This document shows, in pieces, positions 44,738 through 53,933 of a DNA stretch of 64,000 bases. Source of the stretch: Mesohalobacter halotolerans (lineage in GTDB: Bacteria; Bacteroidota; Bacteroidia; Flavobacteriales; Flavobacteriaceae). The stretch lies in assembly GCF_006120725.1 (NCBI RefSeq), contig NZ_SWMU01000002.1, forward strand, positions 310,001-374,000, given 5' to 3'. The notes beneath the pieces are model-generated. The model saw only the letters and a list, made by a program, of their open reading frames with translations, had not been told where the DNA came from and did not search any database. A program made the position numbers and the translations under genes. Positions within the stretch are counted from its first letter, which is position 1. The number at the start of each line of letters is the position of its first letter.

Positions 44738-46360
44738 ATGTCCAAAAAAATAATTAGAAGTGACAAAAAAAAATCAATTTTTGGTCTTGAGGTCAATGGA
44801 CCTGTTTTTTTTACCTCCTCAATTTTAATTGTCATTGGAATAGCACTCACACTCATTTTTAAAGAAAGTGCAGAAGCGTATTTTGAAACAATCCAATCTA
44901 CGGTTTCAGATTATGGTGGATGGTTTTTTGTGCTATGTGTCAATGTATTTTTATTCTTTGTTTTGTTCATTGCCTTCAGTAAATTTGGCAAATTAAGACT
45001 TGGAGGCAAGGATGCTGAACCAGAGTTCAAAACCTTGTCATGGTTTGCAATGCTCTTTAGTGCGGGTATGGGTATTGGTTTGTTATTTTGGAGTATTGCA
45101 GAACCCATTACACATTTTAATGCTCCACCATCAGCAGATGGTCAAACTATTGCTGCTGCAAAAGAAGCCATGAACTTTACATTTTTGCACTGGGGTTTGC
45201 ACGCCTGGGGCATTTATGCTTTAGTCGGTTTGTCATTAGCTTATTTTACCTATTCTAGAGGTTTACCTTTAACTATAAGAAGTGTATTTTATCCATTCCT
45301 TGGAGATAAAATATACGGTATCGTTGGTGACATCATAGATATTTTTGCAGTTCTAGCGACTTTATTTGGTCTAGCAACTTCATTAGGTTTTGGTGTTCAA
45401 CAAGTTGCTGCCGGTTTATCCCATGTCTTTGGTATTAGTGGCGGTATTACCACCCAAGTAATGCTTATCGGGGGAATTACTGCAGTTGCGACATTATCTG
45501 TAATCTTAGGAGTAGATAAAGGTGTAAGGGTTTTAAGTGAATGGAATATGCGTATTGCCGTAGTTTTATTAGTGCTCGTTGTGATTTTAGGCTCGACGCT
45601 ATTTATTTTTGAAAGTTATCTTGAGAACCTTGGTAACTATGCCAGTAGTTTATTTGAAATTTCACTATGGAATGAAAGTTATGCAGGCACATCATGGCAA
45701 AACAGTTGGACCGTTTTTTATTGGGGTTGGTGGATTGCCTGGTCTCCATTTGTTGGAATGTTTATCGCTCGTGTCTCTAAAGGACGAACCATAAAAGAGT
45801 TTATACTCGGTGTCTTAATAGTACCTACATTAGTTACATTTTTTTGGATTTCTGCTTTTGGGAGCTCAGCACTAAACGATGTGATTGGTGGAGATCAAAT
45901 ACTGGTCCAAGCTGTTGGAGATGATGTCGCTACTGCCCTATTTGTATTTTTTGAAAGCTTTCCATTTTCATCAGTTCTGAGTATAATTGGAGTCATTTTG
46001 ATTATTGGTTTTTTTGTTACCTCTTCAGATTCAGGTTCATTGGTTATAGATAGCTTGACTTCTGGCGGCAAAATTGATGCCCCTGTAGGTCAGCGGATAT
46101 TTTGGGCTGTTGCAGAAGGCGCTGTTGCAGCAGTATTACTCATTGGCGGAGGTCTTGGAGCCTTGCAGACAGCATCTGTCGCGACAGGTTTGCCCTTCGC
46201 ACTTATCCTTTTAATTATGTGCTATTCATTGTACAAAGGTCTTGAAGAAGAAATCACAAAACGAGAACAAAGAGAGAAAAAAGAAGAAGAAAAAGAATAT
46301 GAAAATGTGGTTAGAAATATTATTAAAAAACGAAATCAACAAAATCAAAAACAAGATTAA
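44738..46360 (+). CDS. BCCT family betaine/choline/carnitine transporter
   Basis: A 540-residue protein with 12 membrane helices. GMGIGLLFWSIAEPITHF is the conserved glycine-rich region of BCCT carriers, and WTVFYWGWWIAWSPFVGMFIARVS is the family signature helix. The C-terminal tail is long, helical and highly charged (EEEITKREQREKKEEEKEYE), similar to the osmosensing tail of BetP-type carriers. The family imports glycine betaine or similar compounds, mostly sodium-coupled, for osmoprotection. The stress protein gene begins 2 bases after the stop, so the two are translated together. Confidence 0.93.
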   Translation: MSKKIIRSDKKKSIFGLEVNGPVFFTSSILIVIGIALTLIFKESAEAYFETIQSTVSDYGGWFFVLCVNVFLFFVLFIAFSKFGKLRLGGKDAEPEFKTLSWFAMLFSAGMGIGLLFWSIAEPITHFNAPPSADGQTIAAAKEAMNFTFLHWGLHAWGIYALVGLSLAYFTYSRGLPLTIRSVFYPFLGDKIYGIVGDIIDIFAVLATLFGLATSLGFGVQQVAAGLSHVFGISGGITTQVMLIGGITAVATLSVILGVDKGVRVLSEWNMRIAVVLLVLVVILGSTLFIFESYLENLGNYASSLFEISLWNESYAGTSWQNSWTVFYWGWWIAWSPFVGMFIARVSKGRTIKEFILGVLIVPTLVTFFWISAFGSSALNDVIGGDQILVQAVGDDVATALFVFFESFPFSSVLSIIGVILIIGFFVTSSDSGSLVIDSLTSGGKIDAPVGQRIFWAVAEGAVAAVLLIGGGLGALQTASVATGLPFALILLIMCYSLYKGLEEEITKREQREKKEEEKEYENVVRNIIKKRNQQNQKQD

Positions 46361-46362
46361 TT

Positions 46363-47229
46363 ATGAATGTTTTTAAAAATATACTCATCGCTTTAGACCT
46401 ATCAGATATTGACAATACTTTAATACGTTATGCAAATTATTTAGCAGAAAACTTTGATGTCGAAAACATTTATTTTGTACATAATATTAAAAAATATGAG
46501 ATTTCAGATTTTTTAGAACAAGAGATTAAAGACATTGACCTTGAAGATAGTATTAGTCGTGAACTTACCGACAAAGTTTCAGAAATTATGGGTAATAAGG
46601 CAAATTGGGAGGTATTAATTTCAGACGACCCCTACACTGAATCCCTCATCAATTACATAACCAACAAATACCATGTTACAACAGTTGTTTTGGGTAATAA
46701 AAATGGCCACAAAGGCACAGGACTTGTCGGGTTTAAGCTTTTGCGTTTACTCAAGTGTAATGTGTTATACATACCAAAAATTAAAGCGATTGACATAAAG
46801 AAAGTTTGGGTAAGTACAGATTTTTCCAACTCATCAAAAAAGTCTTTTAAGGTATCGGCGTTAATTCAGGAAAAATTAAATGTAAAGACTAAAGCAGTAC
46901 ATGTCTATAACTTACCTATTCACTTTTCGCCCTATATCAATAATTCCAAAATTGAACATAAACTTGAGACCCATGTTCAAAACAAATTTGATCAATTTTT
47001 AAAGAAACTAAAATACCCGTATCAAATAAACAAAAACCTTATTGCGGGACGAGAAGCCAATGCCGCTTCAAAAATAAGACAAGAAGCACAAAAGCATCGT
47101 ATTTCATTTTTAATTGTCTCCGACAAAGGAGCGAATACACTTTCTAGCCTATTAGTGGGCAGTGTGACTGAAGAGTTATTTAATAGGGATTTGAAAGTGC
47201 CGCTTTTTATAACAAAAACACAAGATTAA
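46363..47229 (+). CDS. Universal stress protein with two Usp domains
   Basis: 288 residues forming two tandem Usp domains (about 1-140 and 145-288). The first has NILIALDLSDID and the nucleotide-binding loop VVLGNKNGHKGTG. The second has VWVSTDFSNSSKKSF and LIVSDKGANTLSSLLVGSVTEEL, ending in VPLFITK. Such proteins bind ATP or other ligands and modulate partners under stress. The 2-base spacing from the BCCT gene suggests it regulates that carrier; Usp-transporter pairs are known elsewhere. A bidirectional terminator follows. Confidence 0.9.
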   Translation: MNVFKNILIALDLSDIDNTLIRYANYLAENFDVENIYFVHNIKKYEISDFLEQEIKDIDLEDSISRELTDKVSEIMGNKANWEVLISDDPYTESLINYITNKYHVTTVVLGNKNGHKGTGLVGFKLLRLLKCNVLYIPKIKAIDIKKVWVSTDFSNSSKKSFKVSALIQEKLNVKTKAVHVYNLPIHFSPYINNSKIEHKLETHVQNKFDQFLKKLKYPYQINKNLIAGREANAASKIRQEAQKHRISFLIVSDKGANTLSSLLVGSVTEELFNRDLKVPLFITKTQD

Positions 47230-47250
47230 AATTTTAACGGCCAAAATCAA

Positions 47251-47277
47251 AAAAGGTAGCATTCACGCTACCTTTTT
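47251..47277. terminator. Bidirectional terminator between the Usp and FAS1 genes
   Basis: GGTAGC at 47255-47260 pairs with GCTACC at 47267-47272 (loop ATTCAC), flanked by AAAAAA on the left and TTTTT on the right. It lies between two convergent genes and fits both. Confidence 0.88.
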
Positions 47278-47298
47278 ATTATTTGATATGTCTGTATT

Positions 47299-48264
47299 TT
47301 ATTGTTGTGCTAATATCACTTTGTCAATGGCATGGATAACCCCATTTGCTGTTTGAACATCTGTCACTATAATATTACTCACTCGGCCGTTAGGATCAGT
47401 TATCGTAGCGTTATCTGCATCGATGGTCAGCTCTGCCTCTAGCGATTGCACTGTACCATTTGTTAAATCTGCAGCTCTGACATTTGCACCGGCAATGACA
47501 TGAGAATTTAAAGTATTGGTTAAAGTCTGTTGTGGAACATCGGCTAATTCGTTTAAACCTAGTTCCGCTAAAAGATTACCAAAAGCAGTATTAGTTGGAG
47601 CAAAGACTGTAAAAGGTGCGGGGTCTGTTCCGTTTGGCGTACTTAAAACTCCTACAAAATCAGGTTGATCACTTCTAGTCAAAGCAGCTTCTAAATTATC
47701 GAATGTTGGATCAGCAACCGCAAAAGTCGTTATGTTAGGTAAGGTTAAAACTTGATCAACAACATGAACAACACCATTATTAGCATTCAGATCAGCTACA
47801 GTTACTGTAGAATTACCATTAATGACAACATTATCAACTACATTCACATAAAGATCTAGGGGATTATCATTTCCGGTAATATTTTCTGTCGCAGCAGCTT
47901 TGTAGTATCCTGTGCTAAATATTGGTTGTTGAGTTATTCCGGGCGACTGGGCAAAAGTCTCTCCCACCAAAACGTGGTAAAGTAAAACATTAGCCAACTC
48001 TTCATTTGATAAACCATTCAGGTCTACATTACTAAAAGCATCGTCAGTTGGAGCAAAAATAGTATAAACTCCTTCGTTTAGGACTTGGTCAAGACCAGTA
48101 TCAACCAAAGCCTGTTCTAAAATTTCATGATCCGGGCTTTGTGCAATAATTTCGAAGGTATCTTGACCTTCTGGTGTGGGTGGTGCACCATCATCATCGT
48201 CACTACAAGAAATTATACTTAAAGATAATGTTAAAATAAAGAGTTTTAAATAATTTAAATTCAT
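47299..48264 (-). CDS. Fasciclin (FAS1) domain lipoprotein, two domains
   Basis: A 321-residue lipoprotein with lipobox SIISC and the run SDDDD directly after the cysteine, an acidic signal typical of surface-exposed lipoproteins in this phylum. Two FAS1 domains follow: the first (about 37-170) with YTIFAPTDDAFSNV and NGVVHVVDQVLT, the second (about 180-320) with FTVFAPTNTAFGNL and NGVIHAIDKVIL. FAS1 domains mediate adhesion or matrix binding. A cell-surface adhesion role is inferred. It is monocistronic. Confidence 0.92.
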   Translation of the reverse strand: MNLNYLKLFILTLSLSIISCSDDDDGAPPTPEGQDTFEIIAQSPDHEILEQALVDTGLDQVLNEGVYTIFAPTDDAFSNVDLNGLSNEELANVLLYHVLVGETFAQSPGITQQPIFSTGYYKAAATENITGNDNPLDLYVNVVDNVVINGNSTVTVADLNANNGVVHVVDQVLTLPNITTFAVADPTFDNLEAALTRSDQPDFVGVLSTPNGTDPAPFTVFAPTNTAFGNLLAELGLNELADVPQQTLTNTLNSHVIAGANVRAADLTNGTVQSLEAELTIDADNATITDPNGRVSNIIVTDVQTANGVIHAIDKVILAQQ

Positions 48265-48848
48265 AATAATTTTTATTTTTTTTTATTAATAATTTCAAAC
48301 ATAAGAATCTTAATATAAAATTGCTAAGATTTAACAGCTTGTAAAGAAACAATAACAAATTTTTACAGGTAACACTTAAAATGGCAAAATTTGTGTGATT
48401 TAAAATTATTTTTTGTCCGTCTCGTTTCGGTAAAATGGGTCACCTTCCTAAGCGTTTCCAAGGCAGTCTTTGCACAAAAACACGCATGTATGATAGGGTT
48501 TGTATTGTATACGATAAAACTTGCTAATGTCTCTATTGAAAATTTTGCAATTATTATTACGCATGGAAATTGGCTTTTTGATGTTTTTGTAAAAACTTGT
48601 TATATAAGAATTAAATAAAATAAATTATTAGTATAAGAGCTCGTAAACTCGATTGAAACACCTGTTTTTTAAATTGTTACCTTGCTATAAAAACATTAAA
48701 CGGTATTAAAAAAAAATGGTATGCCTTAAAAAAACTCAAAACACTTACTTTGAAATTATTTTAGAGGTGTTTTTTTTATTACATTTTAAATTTGAATTAT
48801 TTGTATAATTTTATAGGCTTAAAATTTAATAATCACTTTTTATCAACT
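48265..48848. other. Long intergenic region with a cryptic terminator-like hairpin
   Basis: This 584-base AT-rich gap has one block of higher GC around 48411-48475. A 75-codon plus-strand frame (48391-48618) is not convincing: unusual composition, no start context, no recognised motif. At 48738-48777, AAAACAC pairs with GTGTTTT and is followed by a T run, a terminator-like signal 70 bases before the DUF481 start. It might end a short transcript from within the gap or act as an attenuator. Confidence 0.45.
48738..48777 (+). terminator. Weak terminator-like hairpin upstream of the DUF481 gene
   Basis: AAAACAC (48738-48744) and GTGTTTT (48767-48773) pair over a 22-nt loop, ending in a run of seven further T. 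The stem is AT-rich, so termination would be weak. Confidence 0.4.
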
Positions 48849-49615
48849 ATGATAAAAGCTTTACTTTTTTCATTCTTAATTCCTTTTGGACTTTGCGCTC
48901 AAATTAGTGAGAGTGATACTTTAGATTTTAAAGGCAACTTGTCACTAACAGGCTTTTATCAAGGTGGCAATGTCGAAACGCTTATTTTTAGAGCAAAATC
49001 TGATTTAACCTACAAGCCATTTAAAAAATGGGTTTATAAAAATACAAGTTCATACATTTATCAAGAATTTGGAAAAGAAAAAGCCGACGAGGATATTTTA
49101 AGTCTTAATTTCTTGTATTTCAACCCAGAACGAAAATTTTATCCCCTTGTCCTGGTTTTTTTAGCACCAATTTTAGAAGGAAAATCGATTTTAGATATCT
49201 ACTTGGCGGCGGTGTAACCTATAATATTGTTGAAAAAGAAAATCAATGGCTCAAAGCAGCATTGTCGACTGAGTATGAGAAAACACGCTTTAGCGAAAAT
49301 GATTTTATTCTATCTGAATACGACGGCAAGGACATTATTGAAACCCAACGGGCAACACTTTGGCTCAGTGGTAAGCACAAAGTATTTAAAGGGAAAATTA
49401 TTTTGACTCATGAATCTTATTATCAACCGTCTTTAGAAGATGGCGGCAATTATCGTTGGCAAACCGATTTGGGATTAGAGTTACCATTGTGGAAGTACCT
49501 CAATTTCAAAATAAATTATACCCATACTTTTGAGAGTATAGTGATTGCCAATCAAAAACGACGAGATAATATTTTAACTTTTGGTTTTAAAATTAAAAGT
49601 TATAAAGAGGATTAA
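48849..49615 (+). pseudogene. DUF481 outer-membrane protein gene with a frameshift
   Basis: The first part encodes a signal peptide, MIKALLFSFLIPFGLCAQ, and barrel strands GNLSLTGFYQGGNVETLIF up to ERKFYPLVLVF. There the frame slips: it stops at 49217, while the next frame continues FSTNFRRKIDFRYLLGGGVTYN and runs to 49615 with LTHESYYQPSLEDGGNYRW. Adding one T to the T7 run at 49156-49162 restores a single protein of about 255 residues with DUF481/YdiY features. Either the gene is newly inactivated, phase-varied at the homopolymer, or this is a sequencing error. The upper ATG at 48792 would add a non-signal extension. Confidence 0.85.
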
Positions 49616-49637
49616 TAACCTTAAAATATTCTCGTAT

Positions 49638-49844
49638 TTACTTAGGTTTTATAAAATAAAAAAAAAGCGGTAATAAAAATAAAAGGCCAACTCCTGTGGG
49701 AATTAAATAATTGTAAATTTCAATTTCACTATAAAATCGGTAATGGCTCATTTTAGCAGAGACAATAATTATAATTCCACCAAAAACCGCAAGCCATATT
49801 TTAGGATACAATTTCTCTTTTGACAGTTTTTTATTATCTGACAT
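49638..49844 (-). CDS. Small membrane protein, two helices
   Basis: A 68-residue protein with a basic N terminus (MSDNKKLSKEKLYPK), a first helix WLAVFGGIIIIVSA, a short polar loop HYRFYSEIEIYN, and a second helix VGLLFLLPLFFYFIKPK. I do not recognise the family. It lies 92 bases downstream of the ybbP stop on the same strand. The pattern is that of a real small membrane protein, but no function can be inferred. Confidence 0.55.
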   Translation of the reverse strand: MSDNKKLSKEKLYPKIWLAVFGGIIIIVSAKMSHYRFYSEIEIYNYLIPTGVGLLFLLPLFFYFIKPK

Positions 49845-49936
49845 GAGTATTCGCTTTTTTAGCCTTGGATTTAGTTTTTATAATAATTTAAATCTACAAC
49901 TTCCGTAACAATTAGTAATCAAAAATCACTTAAGTT

Positions 49937-52477
49937 TTATCTATCTTTTTTCCTCAAAATTACCAAAGGCGGTTTTTTGATAACGCCTAAACTATTGCTG
50001 AGTCCAATAAATAAGACTAAAATTACAATTCCTGGAAATAACACCAAAAAAGGAATTAAGGAAGGAACAAAAGCAGATTTAAAGACAAAAATAGCCAAAA
50101 GTTGACTACTGAGGAGTGAGAGCAACACTCCAGACAACGCACCTAAAACTCCCAAATAAAGATATTCTAAAGCATTGATTTTTAAAATTTGTTGGCTTTT
50201 TGCACCAAGCGTTCTAAGGAGTACACTTTCTCGAATGCGTTGAAATTTACTAGTTTTAATAGCGCCTATTAAAACAATAACTCCTGTTAAAATACTAAAA
50301 AATGCCATAAAATTGATGATCAAAGACATCTTACCAAGCAAATCTTCTAAAATACTTAAGACCTGTCTCAAATCTATGATAGACACATTTGGAAATAGTT
50401 TTACCAATTCTTGCTGTAGCTTGGCAGATGTTTTTTCATCAGGCACTTTTGTAGTTATTACTCGAAATTGAGGCGCTTCCTCTAAAACTCCTTTCGGAAA
50501 TACCAAAGAAAAATTTAAATCCATTTGAGACCAATCTACAGTTCTTATACTTCCTACGACTGTTTCTAACAACACACCTTGTACATTAAAAACAAGTTGA
50601 TCACCTACCTCTACTCTAGCATCTTCAGCAAAGTTGTTGCTTACAGAAACCGGTACAAGTGTATTGTCGTCTATTTCTGAAGTCCAGGTTCCACTTTGCA
50701 AAGTTTCAGAATCAATGAGTTGATCCCGATAAGTTGTTCTAAATTCATGATTTAAAATCCACCGATTGACTTGCGAAGTTGAGTCTTTACGAATATTATC
50801 TACCGGCTGTCCATCAATACGTTCTACACGCATCGTAACAATTGGCACATCTCTTATGACAGGCAAATCGTTAACATATAAAGTTTCTTTTAAATCTGCC
50901 CTTTGGTCGCTTTGTACATCAAGTAAAATTAAATTAGGATTATTAGCATCAGATTCGAGCGAGGCTTGATCTAATAGCAAATCTTTTGTGAAATATAATG
51001 TACTGATAAGAAACGTCCCTACACCAATTGATAAAATAAGGGTTAAGGTTTGATTTTGAGGTCTAAACAAGTTGAGCAAACTCTGTCTGGCGACAAATCC
51101 CCAGTGCTGTGGGAAATACCTCTTAATGGACTGCATAAACAGATAAGCTAAACCATATAATACACTGAATGTCATTAATACGCCACCTACAAAACCTAAG
51201 ACATATTCCCATTCCTTCAATAGCCAAAATGTAAAAAACACAATAAATCCAAAAATACCCAAGGAGACTAAAACTTTCGCTTTAATAGACTTAGTTGTTT
51301 TCTCATTAACAATACGTAAGGCTTGCAGAGGTGAAATGTATAACGTACCAATTAAGGGATATAATGCAAATAATATTGACATCAAAACACCTAAAGCTAT
51401 TCCAAAAAGCATGATAGGTATAGCATAATTGATTGTTACATCAACGGGCAGTAATCCCTCAAGTAACCACGGGAAAAATTGTTGAAACACCACGCCGAGC
51501 AAAGTCCCTAGTACACCACCAATCAAGCCCATAAATCCAACTTGAATCAGAAATATTAAAAATGCTTGATTTTTATTTGCTCCTAAACATTTTAAAACTG
51601 CAACTGCTTTTAGTTTCTCTTTTATATAAATGTATATTGAACTGGCAATTCCTACACAACCTAACAATACAGCAATAAATGCAACTAGATTAAGAAACTT
51701 TCCAAAGTTGTCGTAACGTTCACCCAAACGTTCGCTTGTTGATTTATGAGTGTCCAGGTCTGCGTCTTCATTGTCTAATATCGGATCTATTTTTTTGTCT
51801 AAAGCCTTTAAATCTGCTTTTGGAGCCTTAAAGTAAAAATCATATTCAATTTGACTGCCTGTTTGCACTAATCCAGTTTGTGGTATAAATCGATATGGGA
51901 TGATAACTGGTGGCGCTACAGAGCTAAAAACAGCAGTACTGCCAGGTGCACTATTTAGTTGGCCTAAAACTGGTAATGTAACTTGACCAATTTTAATACT
52001 ATCCCCAAGCTTGATATCTAGCTGTAGCATAGTTGTGGCGTCAACTAATGCCCCAGCTTGAGTTTGAAAAGTCTGAGAGGCATCAACAGGTAGGGTTTCC
52101 AATTCACCATAAAAAGGAAAAGCGCCTTCTATTCCTCTAACCTGCATCAGTTTAGTGGCTTTACTTTGTGGAAATGCAGCCATTGAGGCAAAACTGACCT
52201 CACGAGCTTGGAAACCCCCAAGCGAATCCATGATTTGTTGAACCCTTTCATCTGGAGGGTTATCAGAATCGATTTTAAAATCAGCTCCCATTAGAGCTTT
52301 AGATTCTTGCGTAATAGTCGTTTTAAGATTTTCGCTAAAAGACTGTATAGATACAACAGCTGCAATTCCTAAAACTATGGATGCCATAAAAAGGCTGAGT
52401 TTTTTTCTTGAGGCTTTACCGTCCCGCCACGCCATTTTAAATATCCAACCTAAACCTGGCTTAGAATGTTTATGCAT
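49937..52477 (-). CDS. ybbP: ABC transporter permease, YbbP type (FtsX domains)
   Basis: 846 residues from the ATG at 52477 (ATGCATAA overlaps the ybbA stop by 8 bases). It has about 10 membrane helices: one near the N terminus after FKMAWRDGKASRKKLSLFMAS, a large periplasmic domain (about 50-255), FtsX-type helices at about 260-400, then a second copy toward the C terminus. YbbP acts with YbbA as an ABC system; in E. coli it lies beside tesA as here. The substrate is unknown, though lipid or lipoprotein handling has been proposed for such permeases. Confidence 0.92.
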   Translation of the reverse strand: MHKHSKPGLGWIFKMAWRDGKASRKKLSLFMASIVLGIAAVVSIQSFSENLKTTITQESKALMGADFKIDSDNPPDERVQQIMDSLGGFQAREVSFASMAAFPQSKATKLMQVRGIEGAFPFYGELETLPVDASQTFQTQAGALVDATTMLQLDIKLGDSIKIGQVTLPVLGQLNSAPGSTAVFSSVAPPVIIPYRFIPQTGLVQTGSQIEYDFYFKAPKADLKALDKKIDPILDNEDADLDTHKSTSERLGERYDNFGKFLNLVAFIAVLLGCVGIASSIYIYIKEKLKAVAVLKCLGANKNQAFLIFLIQVGFMGLIGGVLGTLLGVVFQQFFPWLLEGLLPVDVTINYAIPIMLFGIALGVLMSILFALYPLIGTLYISPLQALRIVNEKTTKSIKAKVLVSLGIFGFIVFFTFWLLKEWEYVLGFVGGVLMTFSVLYGLAYLFMQSIKRYFPQHWGFVARQSLLNLFRPQNQTLTLILSIGVGTFLISTLYFTKDLLLDQASLESDANNPNLILLDVQSDQRADLKETLYVNDLPVIRDVPIVTMRVERIDGQPVDNIRKDSTSQVNRWILNHEFRTTYRDQLIDSETLQSGTWTSEIDDNTLVPVSVSNNFAEDARVEVGDQLVFNVQGVLLETVVGSIRTVDWSQMDLNFSLVFPKGVLEEAPQFRVITTKVPDEKTSAKLQQELVKLFPNVSIIDLRQVLSILEDLLGKMSLIINFMAFFSILTGVIVLIGAIKTSKFQRIRESVLLRTLGAKSQQILKINALEYLYLGVLGALSGVLLSLLSSQLLAIFVFKSAFVPSLIPFLVLFPGIVILVLFIGLSNSLGVIKKPPLVILRKKDR

Positions 52478-53162
52478 CAGCAATAGGGTTTTGAGTTGTC
52501 AACATTTTACCACCTTTGAGTTCAAGGATATAGTCTGTTTTTTGGGCCAATTCAATATCGTGTGTAACAATAATCAAGGTTGTACCAAAGTCTTTGTTAA
52601 GTGCAAAGAGTAATTTTTCAATATTTTCACTAGTCTCGCTATCCAAATTGCCAGTAGGTTCATCTGCAAATAATATTTTAGGTTTGGTAGAAAATGCCCT
52701 TGCAAGAGCTACACGTTGTTGTTCACCACCGGATAATTGTGAGGGATAATGATTTATGCGATTGGTTAAGCCCACTTTTTCTAATAAATCTTTACTGAGA
52801 TTTAATGCATTTCTCTCTCCTTGCAATTCAAGTGGTACAGCGACATTTTCTAAAGCAGTTAAGGTTGGTAACAGTTGAAAGTCTTGAAACACAAAGCCCA
52901 CTTTTTGATTTCGCAACAAAGCCCTTTCATCTTCATCTAAGGTGCTTAATATATATCCACAAAGCTCAATAGACCCGGAGTCAGGACTATCCAGACCGGC
53001 GCATAAGCCCAGCAAGGTTGTTTTACCACTTCCTGAAGGACCAACAATAGAAAAGGTGGTGTTTTCTTCTACACCAAAACTAATATCTTGCAATACTTTT
53101 AATGTTTTATTACCACTAGAGTAACTCTTCTGCAAATGGTTTACGTTTAATATCTTTGCCAT
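52470..53162 (-). CDS. ybbA: ABC transporter ATP-binding protein, YbbA type (LolD/MacB-like)
   Basis: About 230 residues from the ATG at 53162. Walker A is GPSGSGKTTLLG (about 40-51), the signature LSGGEQQRVALARA, Walker B ILFADEPTGNLD and the switch histidine in IIVTHD. The Q-loop reads VFQDFQLLPTLTALENV, typical of the LolD/MacB group. It energises the adjacent ybbP. The 62-base gap to tesA holds divergent promoters. Confidence 0.95.
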   Translation of the reverse strand: MAKILNVNHLQKSYSSGNKTLKVLQDISFGVEENTTFSIVGPSGSGKTTLLGLCAGLDSPDSGSIELCGYILSTLDEDERALLRNQKVGFVFQDFQLLPTLTALENVAVPLELQGERNALNLSKDLLEKVGLTNRINHYPSQLSGGEQQRVALARAFSTKPKILFADEPTGNLDSETSENIEKLLFALNKDFGTTLIIVTHDIELAQKTDYILELKGGKMLTTQNPIADA

Positions 53163-53224
53163 GCTTTTATACATTTATTTAAGGCAGCAAAATAAAAAAC
53201 TGAATGATGATAAACCGCGTTGTT

Positions 53225-53920
53225 ATGAGAAGCTTAAGAGGATCTTTTGTGTGTATTGTAATGCTTTTTTTGATCTCCTGTGGACAAAAGACAAAAAAAT
53301 CAAAGGATAACCCACCAACAAAAAAATACACCATTGAAGATCAAAAGCCTTCAAAGAAAAGTTCTGATAAAGTTATACTTTGCTTTGGAAACAGTTTAAC
53401 AGCTGGTCTAGGTTTAAAATCCACTGAAGCTTTTCCAGCCTTGATTCAAAATAAAATTGATTCTTTAGGTTATGATTACAAGGTTGTCAATGCTGGCTTG
53501 AGTGGAGAAACCACAGCAAGTGGCAAAAATCGAATTAACTGGGTTTTAAAACAAAATGTTGACATTTTTATATTAGAGTTGGGCGCAAATGATGGCTTGA
53601 GAGGCATTCCACTAACTGAGACACGGCAAAATCTCCAAGACATTATTGATACCGTAAAGTCTAAAAACCCCAATACTTCAATTATATTGGCTGGTATGCA
53701 AATACCGCCAAATATGGGGCAAGATTACACTTCGCAATTTAGAAACATCTTTCCTAAATTAGCTCAAAAGAATGATATAGCACTGATTCCCTTTTTGCTT
53801 GAAGGTGTTGCTGGTAATCCAGACTTAAATCAGTCTGACGGTATCCATCCCACTGCAGAAGGCTATGAAATTGTAAGTTACAATGTCTGGAAAGTTTTGA
53901 AAAATATATTAGAACAGTAA
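53225..53920 (+). CDS. tesA: SGNH/GDSL lipase-esterase lipoprotein (TesA-like)
   Basis: About 231 residues from the ATG at 53225, which gives a lipoprotein signal (FVCIVMLFLISCGQ); an alternative ATG at 53204 only lengthens the N terminus. After a lysine-rich linker, the SGNH motifs are in order: CFGNSLTAGLGL (nucleophile serine), NAGLSGETT, ELGANDGLRG, and SDGIHPTAEGY (Asp/His). TesA relatives hydrolyse acyl esters and lysophospholipids. Unlike the soluble periplasmic E. coli TesA, it is lipid-anchored. It is divergent from ybbA-ybbP, matching the E. coli arrangement. Confidence 0.92.
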   Translation: MRSLRGSFVCIVMLFLISCGQKTKKSKDNPPTKKYTIEDQKPSKKSSDKVILCFGNSLTAGLGLKSTEAFPALIQNKIDSLGYDYKVVNAGLSGETTASGKNRINWVLKQNVDIFILELGANDGLRGIPLTETRQNLQDIIDTVKSKNPNTSIILAGMQIPPNMGQDYTSQFRNIFPKLAQKNDIALIPFLLEGVAGNPDLNQSDGIHPTAEGYEIVSYNVWKVLKNILEQ

Positions 53921-53933
53921 AGTGGTAAGTTTA

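Noticed and set aside
48391-48618. 75-codon plus-strand open frame in the gap before the DUF481 gene
   Set aside because: No family, no clear start signal, unusual composition; kept only as a note on the gap.
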